A stretch of 64,000 nt of DNA from Pezizomycotina sp. ARF18 (Eukaryota; Ascomycota): contig AZLU01000016.1 in NCBI GenBank assembly GCA_002224055.1, positions 248,755 to 312,754 on the forward strand, read 5' to 3'. Below, in pieces: positions 34,891-45,779 of this stretch. The notes below the pieces were generated by a model, which was not told the DNA's origin, did not search any database, and saw nothing but the letters and a program-made list of their open reading frames with translations. The position numbers and the translations under genes were made by a program. How positions within the stretch are numbered: position 1 is the stretch's first letter; every line of letters starts with the position of its first letter.

Positions 34891-35640
34891 ATGGAACTAT
34901 TAACATCTAATACATCTCGCGTACGCGCAAAATTCGTGGCCGTGAGCCTTCCCCCTGAGATACACTTAGTGGTAAGTTAGTGCAGGTATTGCTAGTAATA
35001 TCCGACCTCAATGTTTGAATATAAACCTCTTAGCGCTCAGTATTCTTCCGCAGATTGTACAATGTTTTACCGCTCGTCATTTTCGGAGTCAAGGACGGAG
35101 GGCGGATCACGATTGGGCCATGCTTTAAAAATTTCGACTCGTAAGTCGAGCTTTCAACGCCTTTATGACAACGTATTTATTCCAGCGCATATCACTCCCG
35201 TGGTATCACGAGCGCGCCGCCGCGGATAAACGAGCTCGCGGAATCCGGTCCCCTTAAGTATTTGCGGGACGCTCGTAATACCGGTTAAAATAATGCTTCT
35301 GACGGATTTTGACCCCTCCGAGCGGGAGATGGGGCATGCAAAAATCATAAATATCATAACTTCGCTCTCATAACCGTTCATTAAGTTCTTCCGGGCGTGT
35401 CCGCCCCACATGGAGCGATTATCGTTAGGTCATATCGGTAATATCACCAGCTGCCACAAGGATAGCAAACTCCCGCTCTTTGCGGAAATACCGCACATCG
35501 CATTTTAGCACTTTATTGCAGAGGTATTCTGCGTGAAACCGCAAGTTCAAGTTGAAACGCTGAAAGTTATGATATGTCGTGTCTCGACGGCTTCATTGCT
35601 CTGGGCAAAAGATTTCCTCAAACCGTAGGTGAAGACTACC
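34891..35640 (+). pseudogene. F-box-like family copy O, exons 1-2 with stops
   Basis: Exon 1 is ATG 34891 to 34971 in one open frame ending VSLPPEIHLV, with donor GTAAGT. The intron ends at TTCCGCAG (35053). Exon 2 from 35054 reads IVQCFTARHFRSQ and RADHDWAML, then KFRLVSRAFNAFMTTYLFQR, INELAESGPLKYLRDARN, VKIMLLTDFDPSEREMG, FIKFFRACPPHMERLSLGHI and VQVETLKVMICRVSTASLLW. Four or more in-frame stops and one or more frame changes are present, and the exon 3 region is absent. This is the clearest dead copy, since stops accompany the shifts. Its order and spacing match its neighbour P, suggesting a tandem duplicate. Confidence 0.62.
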
Positions 35641-35950
35641 ATTAATAAGACATTATTTCACCAGCGTAGCTATAATTTTCTTTAATTGAAAGAATTACAA
35701 CTGTGCCCGTCGGCGCTGCGATGCCCAATCTTGCGCTTGTAACAGCCCCGTTGGCTAACCCTTTGGCCTTATTCAAACGAAGTTTCTTTTGGCCAAAATT
35801 GGCGCCACAGCTTACTAACCACAATGGTCTCCAGCCACAGCCACATGTTTTTATTTCCTTTTTAAGAACGCGATTTTGAAGATCGCGTTCTATCATCAAT
35901 GCGTCAACGCGTCAATTGTGATCTAACAAAAATAAGAGAGCCTGGAAGCC
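35641..35950. other. Intergenic, nothing recognised
   Basis: Short spacer between copies O and P. Confidence 0.4.
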
Positions 35951-37361
35951 ATGCCAGTATACCTGCCCCCAGAGATCCTGTTGAACGTAAGTGCAGCGCC
36001 AATACTCCCTCATAAGCTCCTCGAACTGATTTTCTTTAGATTGTACGATTCCTCGACGGATACCCATGGATGGACGGCCGGGATTCGGGCCGAGACCATG
36101 AGTCAAAAACGCTGCAGAACCTCAGATTGGTCGATCGCACTTTCCGGGACTTTGCAACGCCGTACCTGTTTCAAAGGATCCTCTTACCATGGTACCACGA
36201 AGATGCCCGCATCCGAATGATTGACTTGGCAGAGTCCGGTTATCTCCAATACCTTCGAGACCTTCTCATACCCGTCGAAATTATGCTCCCTAAGGATTTG
36301 TGGACGCGAGCGATACAATCTCATCCCAGGAAGCATCAATATGGGCTGCAAATCTCCTCATACCGCTCTACACGTTCCTCAGCGCTTGCCCCTCTCGCCT
36401 CGACAGACTGACTCTCGGTCAAATTGGTACATATCACGGAGTTTACGAATTATACGCGGAGGATATGGATTTCCCTACCCTCGCCATGGAGCCGCATAAT
36501 CTCTTCTTCAAGATGATCGGAAGCATGTTTCACCAGGATAAAAACGTACCCGCGGTGGGCGCGTTGGACATCTACCTCTGCAGAATCTCTTCTGCTAACC
36601 AATTATGGTCCCAACTCTCCTTGAATCGTAAGTATAAGGGCAGATTAAGTCCTCCGAGATCTTATGGTTGAAACATCTGGATTGATGATCTAGCTCGCTG
36701 ACTCGCCTACAGGGTTAACTCCGTTCGCATATTTGTTCAAGGTGAGAACTTAGGCGAAATCTTCGACGATCAAGAACTGGGCTCGGTGGCAGATGATGTG
36801 GACGATTTCCTGTCGTACATGACGCGCTGTCAACAGCTTGAGTGTCTATGGTTGTGCTTCGATGACTCGCCAATGAGATATGACTGCGAGTTCTTCAAAC
36901 CACATTCCACCATCAATCCGAACCTGAAACAACTTAGCCTCAGTAATCTCACGCTATTCAGCGACCATCCCATGTTCCACGATTTCATCACAGAGATGCA
37001 AAAATTGGAACTTCTCGATCTCGAGTTCCTTAGCTTCGCTTATTCGGAGACTGGTTCCTACTGGAAGGACATATTTGACGCCTTAGCGACGCTGCCGTCC
37101 CTTCTGACGTTGGGGCTGACCATGTTGCACTACTCGGACGTCAACGATGGGATCGAGGTTTATGCCGACTGGAGGAACGGTAGGATACCGCATAGACCGC
37201 TCCACTCGCCTTACGCGGAGGACTACGTGGCGCTTCGGGGTCTGCTAAGAGCTATTATCGCGAAACCGGGTGCAGTTCTTCGGGGTGGAAATAGAAAATC
37301 CTATGCACGCGATTTAATGCAACCGCTTGTACTCTATCCTCTCACTCCTATAAACCAGTAA
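35951..37361 (+). CDS. F-box-like/LRR-like family copy P, most complete, one frame break
   Basis: Exon 1 is 35951-35986 (MPVYLPPEILLN). Intron 1 is 35987-36039, with donor GTAAGT and acceptor CTTTAG. Exon 2 from 36040 reads IVRFLDGYPWMDGRDSG, LQNLRLVDRTFRDFATPYLF, LAESGYLQYLRDLLIPVEIM, LPKDLW; after one frame change near 36300 it reads LYTFLSACPSRLDRLTLGQI, MEPHNLFFKMIGSMFHQD and ISSANQLWSQLSLNRK. Intron 2 is 36632-36712, splitting a Lys codon. Exon 3 to 37361 has TRCQQLECLWLCFDDSPMRY, MQKLELLDLEFLSFAY, YWKDIFDALATLPSLLTLGL and the tail HRPLHSPYAEDYVALRGLL. About 430 residues, with an N-terminal F-box-like domain and C-terminal leucine-rich segments. Cytoplasmic or nuclear by lack of signal or membrane segments. 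Confidence 0.72.
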
Positions 37362-38121
37362 CATATAGATAGGCATTAAATCGCGTAGGCGAATGTATGT
37401 ATAGGATAATAACCATACGAGTTAAAAGCGAGAATATTCTTTGAGCCTCTAGGCGTTTAACTTTGCGAACGATCATTCTTTGGAGTTCTAGGCATAGTTT
37501 GACGGGTTTATGGTTTTATACGTTTAAGCCCACGTCATATCTCTGAATTTGCCTTTGAAGAACCGCTCAAGTAGGCGTTAATCATGATCATAATAGGAAT
37601 AACTCCGGCTGCAGTAAAATGAAGGAAGGTTTGTTGTTACCACATCCACCAAGTCAGAAATCTTACTTCGGAGTATGCCAGCTATGAATAATCGTTGTCC
37701 CGGACTCCTCTCAATGGGCACTGGCGGTATTTCCAAGCAATCGCTACTGGAAGAAAATATTAAATTTAGATTAAACTAGTGAAGCGGCAATGTGTTAAAA
37801 CCAGTAGGTGTCAGGCTAAGGTAAAATGACAAGCGACTTTGCACCGTGTACCGTCGTGTCTTCTTTTACAGCGAAATATACATAATATACTAGTATGTCC
37901 ATACAACGATAGTAACCACTACCGCTGATACACATTATTGCAAACAATATTAAAATATCTACTTGAATTCTTTCTTTTGGGACAAGGAACTTGAATCCCA
38001 GGACGACGAGATAAAGAGGAGATACAGAGCAAGCGGGAAGATATCGTTGATCGGGAGCGCTACGTGAGAAACGAAGGTGGGTTCTCGAAGATAAATCCAA
38101 GATCATTCATCTGAAAATCAT
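37362..38121. other. Intergenic, nothing recognised
   Basis: Marks the right border of the F-box-like cluster. AT-rich near 37.8-38.0 kb; no gene called. Confidence 0.5.
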
Positions 38122-39800
38122 CTACCTATATCGTGCCTGCGGGTTGGGTGTAGTAGTGGGATCGCAACCTGACCAGACGGTGATCTTAACTGACAATAAC
38201 CCGGCGCTGAAGTAAACTATATCGAACTGACCGCCGAAAGGTCCCCATGTGTCACTTTGCCTGAAGCCGCTGTAGTTGGTATCTAGCGAGGGCCCAAGGT
38301 ACTACTATCCACGTCGTTCGAGGTGATGCTCCAGTATATACTGCAGGTCTGACTGCCAGATGTCGCGAGGTTCGCCCAAAAAAGGTAATAGTAAGTTCTC
38401 TTGGACAGACACTGATGATTTGCTCCGCCGTGGGAGAATTTGCAAACAGGGCTTTACAGGTGCTGGGCAAGGGAAATTTGGCTGCGCGGGGACATCCACG
38501 AACCTGACTGGATTAACCGTGTCGATGGTAAAATCGTCCAAACCTTGGTTGATGATACGATGCGCGTAGCTCGACGGAGTGCATACTAGGAGCGTCTCCG
38601 TCGCCGTCTTTGGTTGAGAAGGAAACTGTCTTCGAGAACGTCTGAATCTGTGAGAAGCTTTTGGTCGTTGAGAATGAAAGCGTCTTTCAAAACAATGCCG
38701 TCTCCGAGAATGAGCACATCGTCGAGAATGTCCGTGTCGCCGAAAAGACTGCGTCGCTGAAAAGGTTTCCGTCTCCGAGAAGGAACGCGTCTGCGAGTAA
38801 GTTTCCGTGTCGGAGAAGGAAAGCGTCGTCGAGAATGCCCTAGTGCTATCAATGACGTTCGTAGTGAATGATGTCTCGGTCGTCGTGTAGGTTCAGCCAA
38901 CGCTATTTCTAGTTGTCACGGTTTCCAGCGTCAATAGGGTCTGTGTGCTGGAGAACACTTCGATAGTTCCGATGGTGTTAAATTCTTCAATTGTATTGAA
39001 AACATCAATTGCTGAAGAAACGGGTATCGTAGTAGAAACATTGATAGTGTTCGTCTTGGACACATCAGCCGTGTTGGTTTTAGACACGTCAAATGTATTG
39101 GTCCGAGAAATGTTAATTATACTGGTCCGGGAAACGTCGATCGTGTTTGCCTTGGATACATTGATAGTATTCGAGACGTTGATGGTATTTGAGATTCTTC
39201 CTGCAGTAGAGGGTGTAACCGAGACCATGCTTACGGTCGGAATTACCGACCCAGCATTAGTAGGGTGGTAGCTGTAACGGTCGTAATAACTGAGACACTC
39301 GCCGTGACTCTGGGCTGCGCCCAGATATCCTGTAACGAAATAGGCGTGCACCCGGCCGCCCCCGGGGCAACCGCTAGCAGCGAGACCACATGAATAGTAT
39401 TGCTGCCGCCCCCTTCCATAACGCAGAAGCCCGCGGGATGGCGGGTGAAGAGAGGGTTATACCATGATAGACCTTCGCGGAGTTGCTGAAGCTAGTCTCA
39501 ATGGCGCGCTAGGGTCGCCTCGCACAAACAGCTTAAGTGGGTCGTATCCGCGAGAGACCAAGTTCTGTTAGATCCCACCGACTGAGTCCGTGTCTCCGAT
39601 GAACTGTCCATCGGAGTTTTGGAACCTTGCTCTGAGTCGATTGTTCGAGTCTATCGTGAATGTGACGGCTGAACCAACGTCGCTGACCGCTCGAAGAGTG
39701 TTATCACTGTATAAGCCAATGTAACTCCCTGTTTGGCGCTTTGCTTTACCCGATAATGAGCCCGCGATAGAAAGAAGGAAGATAGGGCCTAGATCAACCC
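38122..39800 (-). CDS. Secreted Ser/Thr-rich mucin-like cell-surface protein, frame-disrupted
   Basis: Minus-strand gene following the layout of many fungal wall-associated proteins. The proximal part has IFLLSIAGSLSG, SYIGLYSDNTLRAVSDVG and FTIDSNNRLRARFQNSDGQF. A conserved block reads WYNPLFTRHPAGFCVMEGGG then HVVSLLAVAPGAAGCTPISL. Next comes a Thr/Ser-rich region with an 8-residue period (TIDVSRTS, TFDVSKTN, TADVSKTN; 39.2-38.95 kb) and a second repeat of the TETYSQTRSFSETETF type (38.88-38.6 kb). The C-terminal part has RIINQGLDDFTIDTVNPVRF, LFANSPTAEQIISV and DTWGPFGGQFDIVYFSAGLL. The pieces fall in several frames. The start is unclear because a G12 run (39801-39812) and the neighbouring secreted gene abut it; the two may be one gene. 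Function is likely at the cell wall or surface; no enzyme motif is seen. Confidence 0.5.
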
Positions 39801-39812
39801 GGGGGGGGGGGG
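39801..39812. repeat. Poly-G tract
   Basis: Twelve consecutive G bases between the two secreted-protein regions. Such a run is prone to length error. Confidence 0.9.
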
Positions 39813-40927
39813 TTCGGTCGGCACGATGCTTCTGGAGTCGCTTTGGGCCCCAGTAGGTCAGGCTGAGGAAATGGCAGGCAAAGTTGTGGTAACTGAGGCC
39901 GTTATAGTACTGATTCCAGTTCCAGAGAGCGTCCTGGTTCAAAGTTTCGGTGAATATGGGATTTTATAAATGATAACATGTCGACCGCTCTTCAAATGTA
40001 CCTCGTGCTGAGCAGTCGTTCTTGTTATCGTACTCCTAGGTAAGCTAGAATCAATATCGATGTATGCAGGCGCGTTTTTGACATTGATAACGAGACTAAC
40101 ACCTCCTTTGCCGTGATTGCCAGCACTATAGGAATTTTGGTCATCCGCAAACTTATCCCACTGGTACGTACCATTCGGTACTTTTCTTATAATATCCAGT
40201 ACTCCACAGGGTGCACGGGCTGTTCGTAGCACAATTCCCGCTAAATGGTCTGGAGTGTTCCGGTCTTACAGCCTCTTCTTCTTCCGCATCGCTTACCAAG
40301 TTTCCTCCCACCGATCGCAAGTGTATTCATCCGAGCATCGGGAGCCATCGAGAGTCAGAGATCAAGGGACGCTCGCAGCCGACTTGCGCTTCCACTCAAA
40401 GCAATGGCGAGCCTCGCATCTATAATATTCGTCTCTAATGATACCCGCAGGTGGCGTGGGATACGCCTTCCCAATCGTGATAACTTGATCGTCGCGGGTT
40501 ACTGTAGGCTGTGCACCCTGGTAATCGGGGCCGATGGTCGAATACCAATTAAAAGTGGAAGGCCGATACACTATTATATTGCTGACAACAGTATACGACG
40601 TTAACGTCGTTACCTGTTGCCCTTGCTGGGTGATCGGGACTCCCGGCCCATATTTACAGACTTTATGTGATCCAATTGGCGGCAGAGTTTGGCGGTAAAT
40701 ACAGTAGCTACGGTTTTGTTGTCAGGCGACTGGGAGTTTTCGTAATGAGGGCCCGGCGGAGAAACGTGGAGTTGCGGCGCTGACTGTACCTTGGACTTCT
40801 CGACAGGATATCGCGCTCGACAGATGGCCTTCCGTTTGCCGATATACATGTCAACAAGCCGTAGTGGTTTTGTAGACACACTCCCCAACGCACCTACAAG
40901 AAGTACTATATAGACTGACCACAACAT
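39813..40927 (-). CDS. Putative secreted protein of unknown family, frame-disrupted
   Basis: The ATG at 40927 starts a good signal peptide (MLWSVYIVLLVGALGSVST) followed by KPLRLVDMYIGKRKAICR. Further coding-like pieces in other frames are VPITQQGQQVTTLTSYTVVS then NIIVYRPSTFNWYSTIGPDY and DQVITIGKAYPTPPAGII (40.6-40.45 kb), PCGVLDIIRKVPNGTYQWDK then GGVSLVINVKNAPAYIDIDS and VHLKSGRHVIIYKIP (40.2-39.95 kb), and LNQDALWNWNQYYNGLSYHN (39.93 kb). I do not recognise the family. The downstream mucin-like region is on the same strand with no clear gap, so this could be its N-terminal part. Confidence 0.4.
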
Positions 40928-42149
40928 CGCGGAGGATACTAAAAGCCAGAGGGAACGATTATATCGCCGTACCGGCCGACATGAGCTTCGAGACCTCCAA
41001 TTTATTAGCAGACATGATAGTACAAATGCAAATTTAATCGAAATTCTTCAGTACCAGGGTTATGGGTTGCATTGAGGAACATCATTCCTGGTGCCCGTTT
41101 CTTGATTGCAGATACCATGGCTACGCTGTATTCTCTGCAGCATTGTCGAGATCGGAATGCACATCTTTTTTGTTTATGGTCTCATAATACTAGCGCCCCG
41201 TCCTCGCATCACCCAACTTATGCAAGGGTTATGAAACAAACCTTTTCCGAATGCGCAATATCAACAGAATAGTCGTAACCATTCTGTCTTTTATATGCGT
41301 AGTGCCTCTCCAATCGCTAGCTTTTGTTCACTGGGGGCGGTCTGAGGACACGAGACTACGGAAATATATGGCCACGTTTAAATTGATGCCATTTGTTTAA
41401 TATTGAGGAGCTCGTTACTGAGTAGCCTCCCCATTTCTGCTCATCGTGTTCGAGACATGGGAGGCTCATCGGGCTCGGTACGGACGGGTTGTTGGCTCGT
41501 CCCACGCCATTTTTTTTTCTTTTCTTTTTCTTTTCTTTTTCTTTTGAAAACTTGTCTTGTTCCTGAAATATTTGGTAACCTCGGTCCGTGACTGATAGTT
41601 ATTTTATTTATTTTATTTTATTTTATTTTATTTTATTTTATTTTTTTATTTTCTCCTTCGCCAAGTTCTACAAACGACCGCAGCAAAAACATCCAGCTCG
41701 ACAATCAACACTTACCATCATCGCCATCAATCACCTCCCCTGAATATCCAACATCCTCCGAAATACTCAACCCCATCATCTCCCATTGACGTCAACAGCA
41801 GTTCTTCTTCCTCGAGGGGCCGACGACAGAAACGATAGGACAAGGACGACGCTACGACGCGGCTAGTTGGAAGGCGACAGAGAGCGTGAAGAGCGAGAGG
41901 ACGGGTTTTCGACGACCAAGTACGTAACTTCCACGAGAGGAAGAAGAAGGTGGATACTGAAGAAGCAGAAATCGAATCGAATTAATCGCTGCAGCCAAGA
42001 TACCGCATCAGACAGATTTACCGACTTTAAGTTGTTCCCCCAGCCCGCCTTGATTACCGTCAGTTGACGTGAATAGCCTGCTCAAGGACCTAGCCGTCAC
42101 AAGGGACATTCCCCATCAGACGCATCTCTACCCACGTTCATTATTCATA
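40928..42149. other. Intergenic, probable 5' region of the canonical F-box gene
   Basis: No gene recognised. Holds the TTTTA repeat at 41597-41650 and a purine-rich stretch at 41.85-41.96 kb. Confidence 0.4.
41597..41650. repeat. TTTTA pentanucleotide microsatellite
   Basis: Tandem TTTTA units on the plus strand, preceded at 41511-41545 by a TTTTC-type pyrimidine run. Confidence 0.9.
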
Positions 42150-42546
42150 ATGCCGTTCGACACTCTCCCACCCCAGATCCTTATATCGATCTTCGATAAA
42201 CTCTTCTACTGGGACCTTAAACTGCGAATTCCCATGGTCTGCAAAAAGGTTCAAAAGAGTCATCGTCGAATATCTTTCGCGTTACAGATCCTCCAAGCTC
42301 CGCCAGCGTCTCTTCCTCGGAGAGCCGCACCGGGCCTCGAAATACTGGAAGCTGACCCCCGCTGTCGTCACCGGGTTTCAATGCCACCCCGTATTTGAGA
42401 TGATCGACGTGATACGCATCCCTAATAGCGTGCACGGGTACGTTCTCGGTCACTATAAGCTGCACGACGAGAAAAAAGGCAGCTCACCAAAACCGACGTG
42501 GCGGAGGAGACCGCGACACAGCCTGCTTTTAAGAAACTTGACTTAA
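42150..42546 (+). CDS. Canonical F-box domain protein, short, one frame break
   Basis: The ATG at 42150 opens with MPFDTLPPQILISIFDKLFY and WDLKLRIPMVCKKV, an uninterrupted F-box (LPPxILxxIFxxL...DLxxxxxVCK) with no intron inside it, unlike the cluster copies. After one frame change near 42250 the sequence continues KRVIVEYLSRYRSSKLRQRL, FLGEPHRASKYWKLTPAVV and FQCHPVFEMIDVIRIPNSVH and stops at 42546. The RLFLG...HPVFEM part matches the common fungal F-box protein layout, where an LF(F/L) segment follows the F-box. About 130 residues, shorter than usual. The role would be SCF substrate recruitment. It is not a close relative of the cluster family. Confidence 0.6.
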
Positions 42547-45500
42547 GGTTGAAGCTTGGGAGCCGATGACTATCTACGGCACTGGAGAAGGCTCTGCGGT
42601 TACAGTAAGAGACATGATGGTGGCATCATAGGACTTTTCCGTCGAGAAATGGACTCTGGGAATAGCTTTTTTGATGAGCTTATGTGGGCAAACTACGTTT
42701 ATCTTGAGGTTCATCGCGGAATCTTACGATTCGTGGTGGCGATGGAAGATTAAAAAGGCGCTTGTATCTACTTGGATATTTGGTGGTCTAGTGCAGGAAC
42801 TTCTTTCTAGTCGTTTTCGCTTTTCTGGTAAATACATGAGATCGGTGAAGCTGAAGGTATAGCTTGGAGGATCTTCGTGGCGGAACGCTTGAAAAGGGAG
42901 GGGCTTCGAGCACACCTCTATCCTATAATCGCTTTTGTTCATCTATTTTTCAGCTATACATACAGTCCCTTACCAAAGCAATTTGCAGAACTTTCAAACA
43001 TCAATAATAACATCAAAACTAAACCAAATTTAATAAAATTATACGAGAAGATCGATAAATCATTTACTACCTGAGTATTTACGTTATACTACAAACTTAT
43101 GAAAAATCTAAGTAACTTTATTTTATTATCGGTAATATTTTAATATTTTTAGTAAATTTTTTTAAAAATTTTTACATTTTTGTCTGAAAAACGATAAATT
43201 TAAGCAAGTTTTTCAGCATGTGAAATTTATACTTGAAACTCATAAAAATAATATTACATAAATTATAATATTAATTTTCAGCTTGTTATTGGATAAAAAT
43301 TATTATTATTTTATAATTTGTTTCTCCTTATCAATAGCAGTACTTTCATAGAATTTTTATTCGATTTTATTGATTTTTGACGTAGTTATATTATTAACTT
43401 ATACATATATGGTTGAAAGTCGTGCCAATTGCCTTGGCAAGGGACTATACATTTCAAACCCTCTTCGCTATCATTCAATCTTCTTCTCGTCTATATTCTT
43501 CGTAATACTAGTAGTGGCTCCTGTCACCATAGCCATCTTCCCATGGCGCACATAACATTCTACCTTTTCAGAGCGGTATACGGCATGTCTTCGCACATGG
43601 AATACTTATAACTCGAATGATTAGTTCTTTAATTCCTTCTTCCGCAATCCTCCTCGGAATCCACTCAGCCGAAGTTTCGCGGTAACTACCGAAGCCGAAG
43701 TAGAGTGTCAGCGCGGTTTCGATAGTGTTGCCACCCGTGAGCCCCGCGTCCGTGCGCTTCGCACTGAAACGAAAAGCGGGTCTTACGGGCGCGCCGCCCC
43801 TCGGACGCGACGGCGAACATTGCGCGTATTTCTAGCCTAACTTGGCCGGGTTTGAAGTTCTTTCATTTCCCCGATGGATATGCGACATTCACAAAACTGG
43901 GAATAACTCGTGGACTGTCAATAATTTCGATCTTCTAATTGGGAAAATCAAAACAACGCGCCTCTCACAATTATGGATCCCACCAAATGGTTCTTTGTAA
44001 TTCTCCCAACTTCCCTCTCTCAACATCTCCAAGTTCTCTCCCAACATCCCATTTGCAGAGCACTAACATCTCCATGCAGAGTACTAACATCTCAATGTCG
44101 CCGCTCTGCAGAGCATTTGCAAGGACGTCCAGCGTCTTTGTAGGTATGTGACATCCCCATGTTTCTCCATGTCTCCCATCTGCAGAGTACTAACATCTCC
44201 ATGTCACCCTCCGACCGACGGCAAATCTGTCGATGCAAGGTCTTGAAGCGACTCTACAGACGGCCATCAACCAGGTTCCGATAGCCATCAGAGAGTGCGG
44301 TTTCTTGATATACCTATGCCCTTCGCGTACACCAGACAGCCAATCCTAGTTAGGTTTTAAGCAGATATAAGTCCGACCTATAATTCTCATTGAAAATGCA
44401 TATAAAAAATGTGAAATCCTATATAAAACAAACCGAATTTAAGAGGTCGCCTTAATACAGCTTAAATCCAATAAGGTGTGATTGTGTAAACTACGCGGAG
44501 AAGCTAGAGGTTGTAAGACTGACGTCTGAAGACAATCTGCTTCTATGATATAGCGTTGTTGGCAGATTGACGTTGGAGTGGGAAAATTATATAATTGCCA
44601 CATCTGGAATAAACAGTTTTATTCGCAGCCGTCGGCCATCGGCCGAACGCTTCAAAACAAGATGTGTGCAATACACTCTAATATAAATCAAATATACCCA
44701 CGTCTAATTTTCCCGAAAACCCGGCAGGAATTCTTTGACTGCTTTGATTGGGATTTATAGCTGACGGTTTTTACCAGGATCTTCTTTCGTCTAATTATAA
44801 GCCGATACGCAAACTGTCTCGGGTGTGAACAAGGGAGCCGTTGCTAATCGTAACATGATACGGGATTCGCCTCCTGAGAAAGTATATTCATCATCCAACA
44901 CGTTTTACGCGACTATGAAGTCGAAGCTTTGTATAATTTAGGGGGGGGGATGCGTCTAAAAATAAGGGATCGTTGTCATACCGGCCTTTCCCTGGTTTGG
45001 TTTTACCTCTCGTCTGGGATCTCGTGTCTGGCTACCCAGTATCCCTGAGATAAGGTACCATGTGGAGGCAAGGCACTAGTCTATATTTTGAACATTAAAT
45101 ATGCATTCTTGCCTTATCTGACGCGGCCCGTAGCGGGAAGATCCGCGGAGCTCTATATGATGAGATCTCGATTGCCAAAGGTGCTAGATAATAAACATCG
45201 ATTGACCTCACGCTTATCACGAGTCTTGTGGATTTACATTCATACTTCTCCTATCATGTTTTATGGAAACAAATAGGCTAATTCCACCATTTACCGATCC
45301 TGATCTGCCTCCAGTGCTGGACACACAAACTAAAAGAAGATAAATTGAATAAACCTCAGAAAATTCTCGCGTTAGAGCATTCAGTCAAGTTGTTCTCCTT
45401 TGCCTCTGCACGTCGTTTCGCGGAGTTTTAGATTTACTCGACCACTCTGGGGATTTCCGGAGACGCCTTGCAGCTTAGCGTCAGCCTCGCTCGTCCCAAC

Positions 45501-45779
45501 CGTCGCGCAACTAGGGCCGATGATCGATTAGCCGAAGGAGAGATGTTTCATCCGGCCGTAACTTCCGTAAGCGGGCTCAGAGAGTCGCTAATGACAAATT
45601 GCAACTTCGTATGTGAAAATTTCCATATTCTCGTGTTGACTTTTTTCCTCTATAAAGACATTCCCATCTCCATATTTCATGGGAATCAAGACGTAGTGTT
45701 GCAGGGCTGGGCTCGGTAAAAATAACGCAATACGCATGCTCATATTGTAGTACACGAAGGAAGTGCTCCAGGTATCACA
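42547..45779. other. 3.2 kb gene-poor stretch, very AT-rich at 42.9-43.4 kb
   Basis: I see no supported gene. 42.96-43.4 kb is strongly AT-rich and may be an old mutated repeat. A direct repeat near 44.06-44.2 kb is listed separately. Short open frames at 42.6-42.9 kb and 45.1-45.7 kb have no recognisable features. Confidence 0.4.
44056..44205. repeat. Short interspersed direct repeat GCAGAGTACTAACATCTCCATG
   Basis: At least three copies of a GCAGAG(T/C)ACTAACATCT-type unit (about 44056, 44075 and 44183), with a fourth partial GCAGAGCATTTG. The first two are adjacent and the third is about 100 bases away. Confidence 0.6.
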
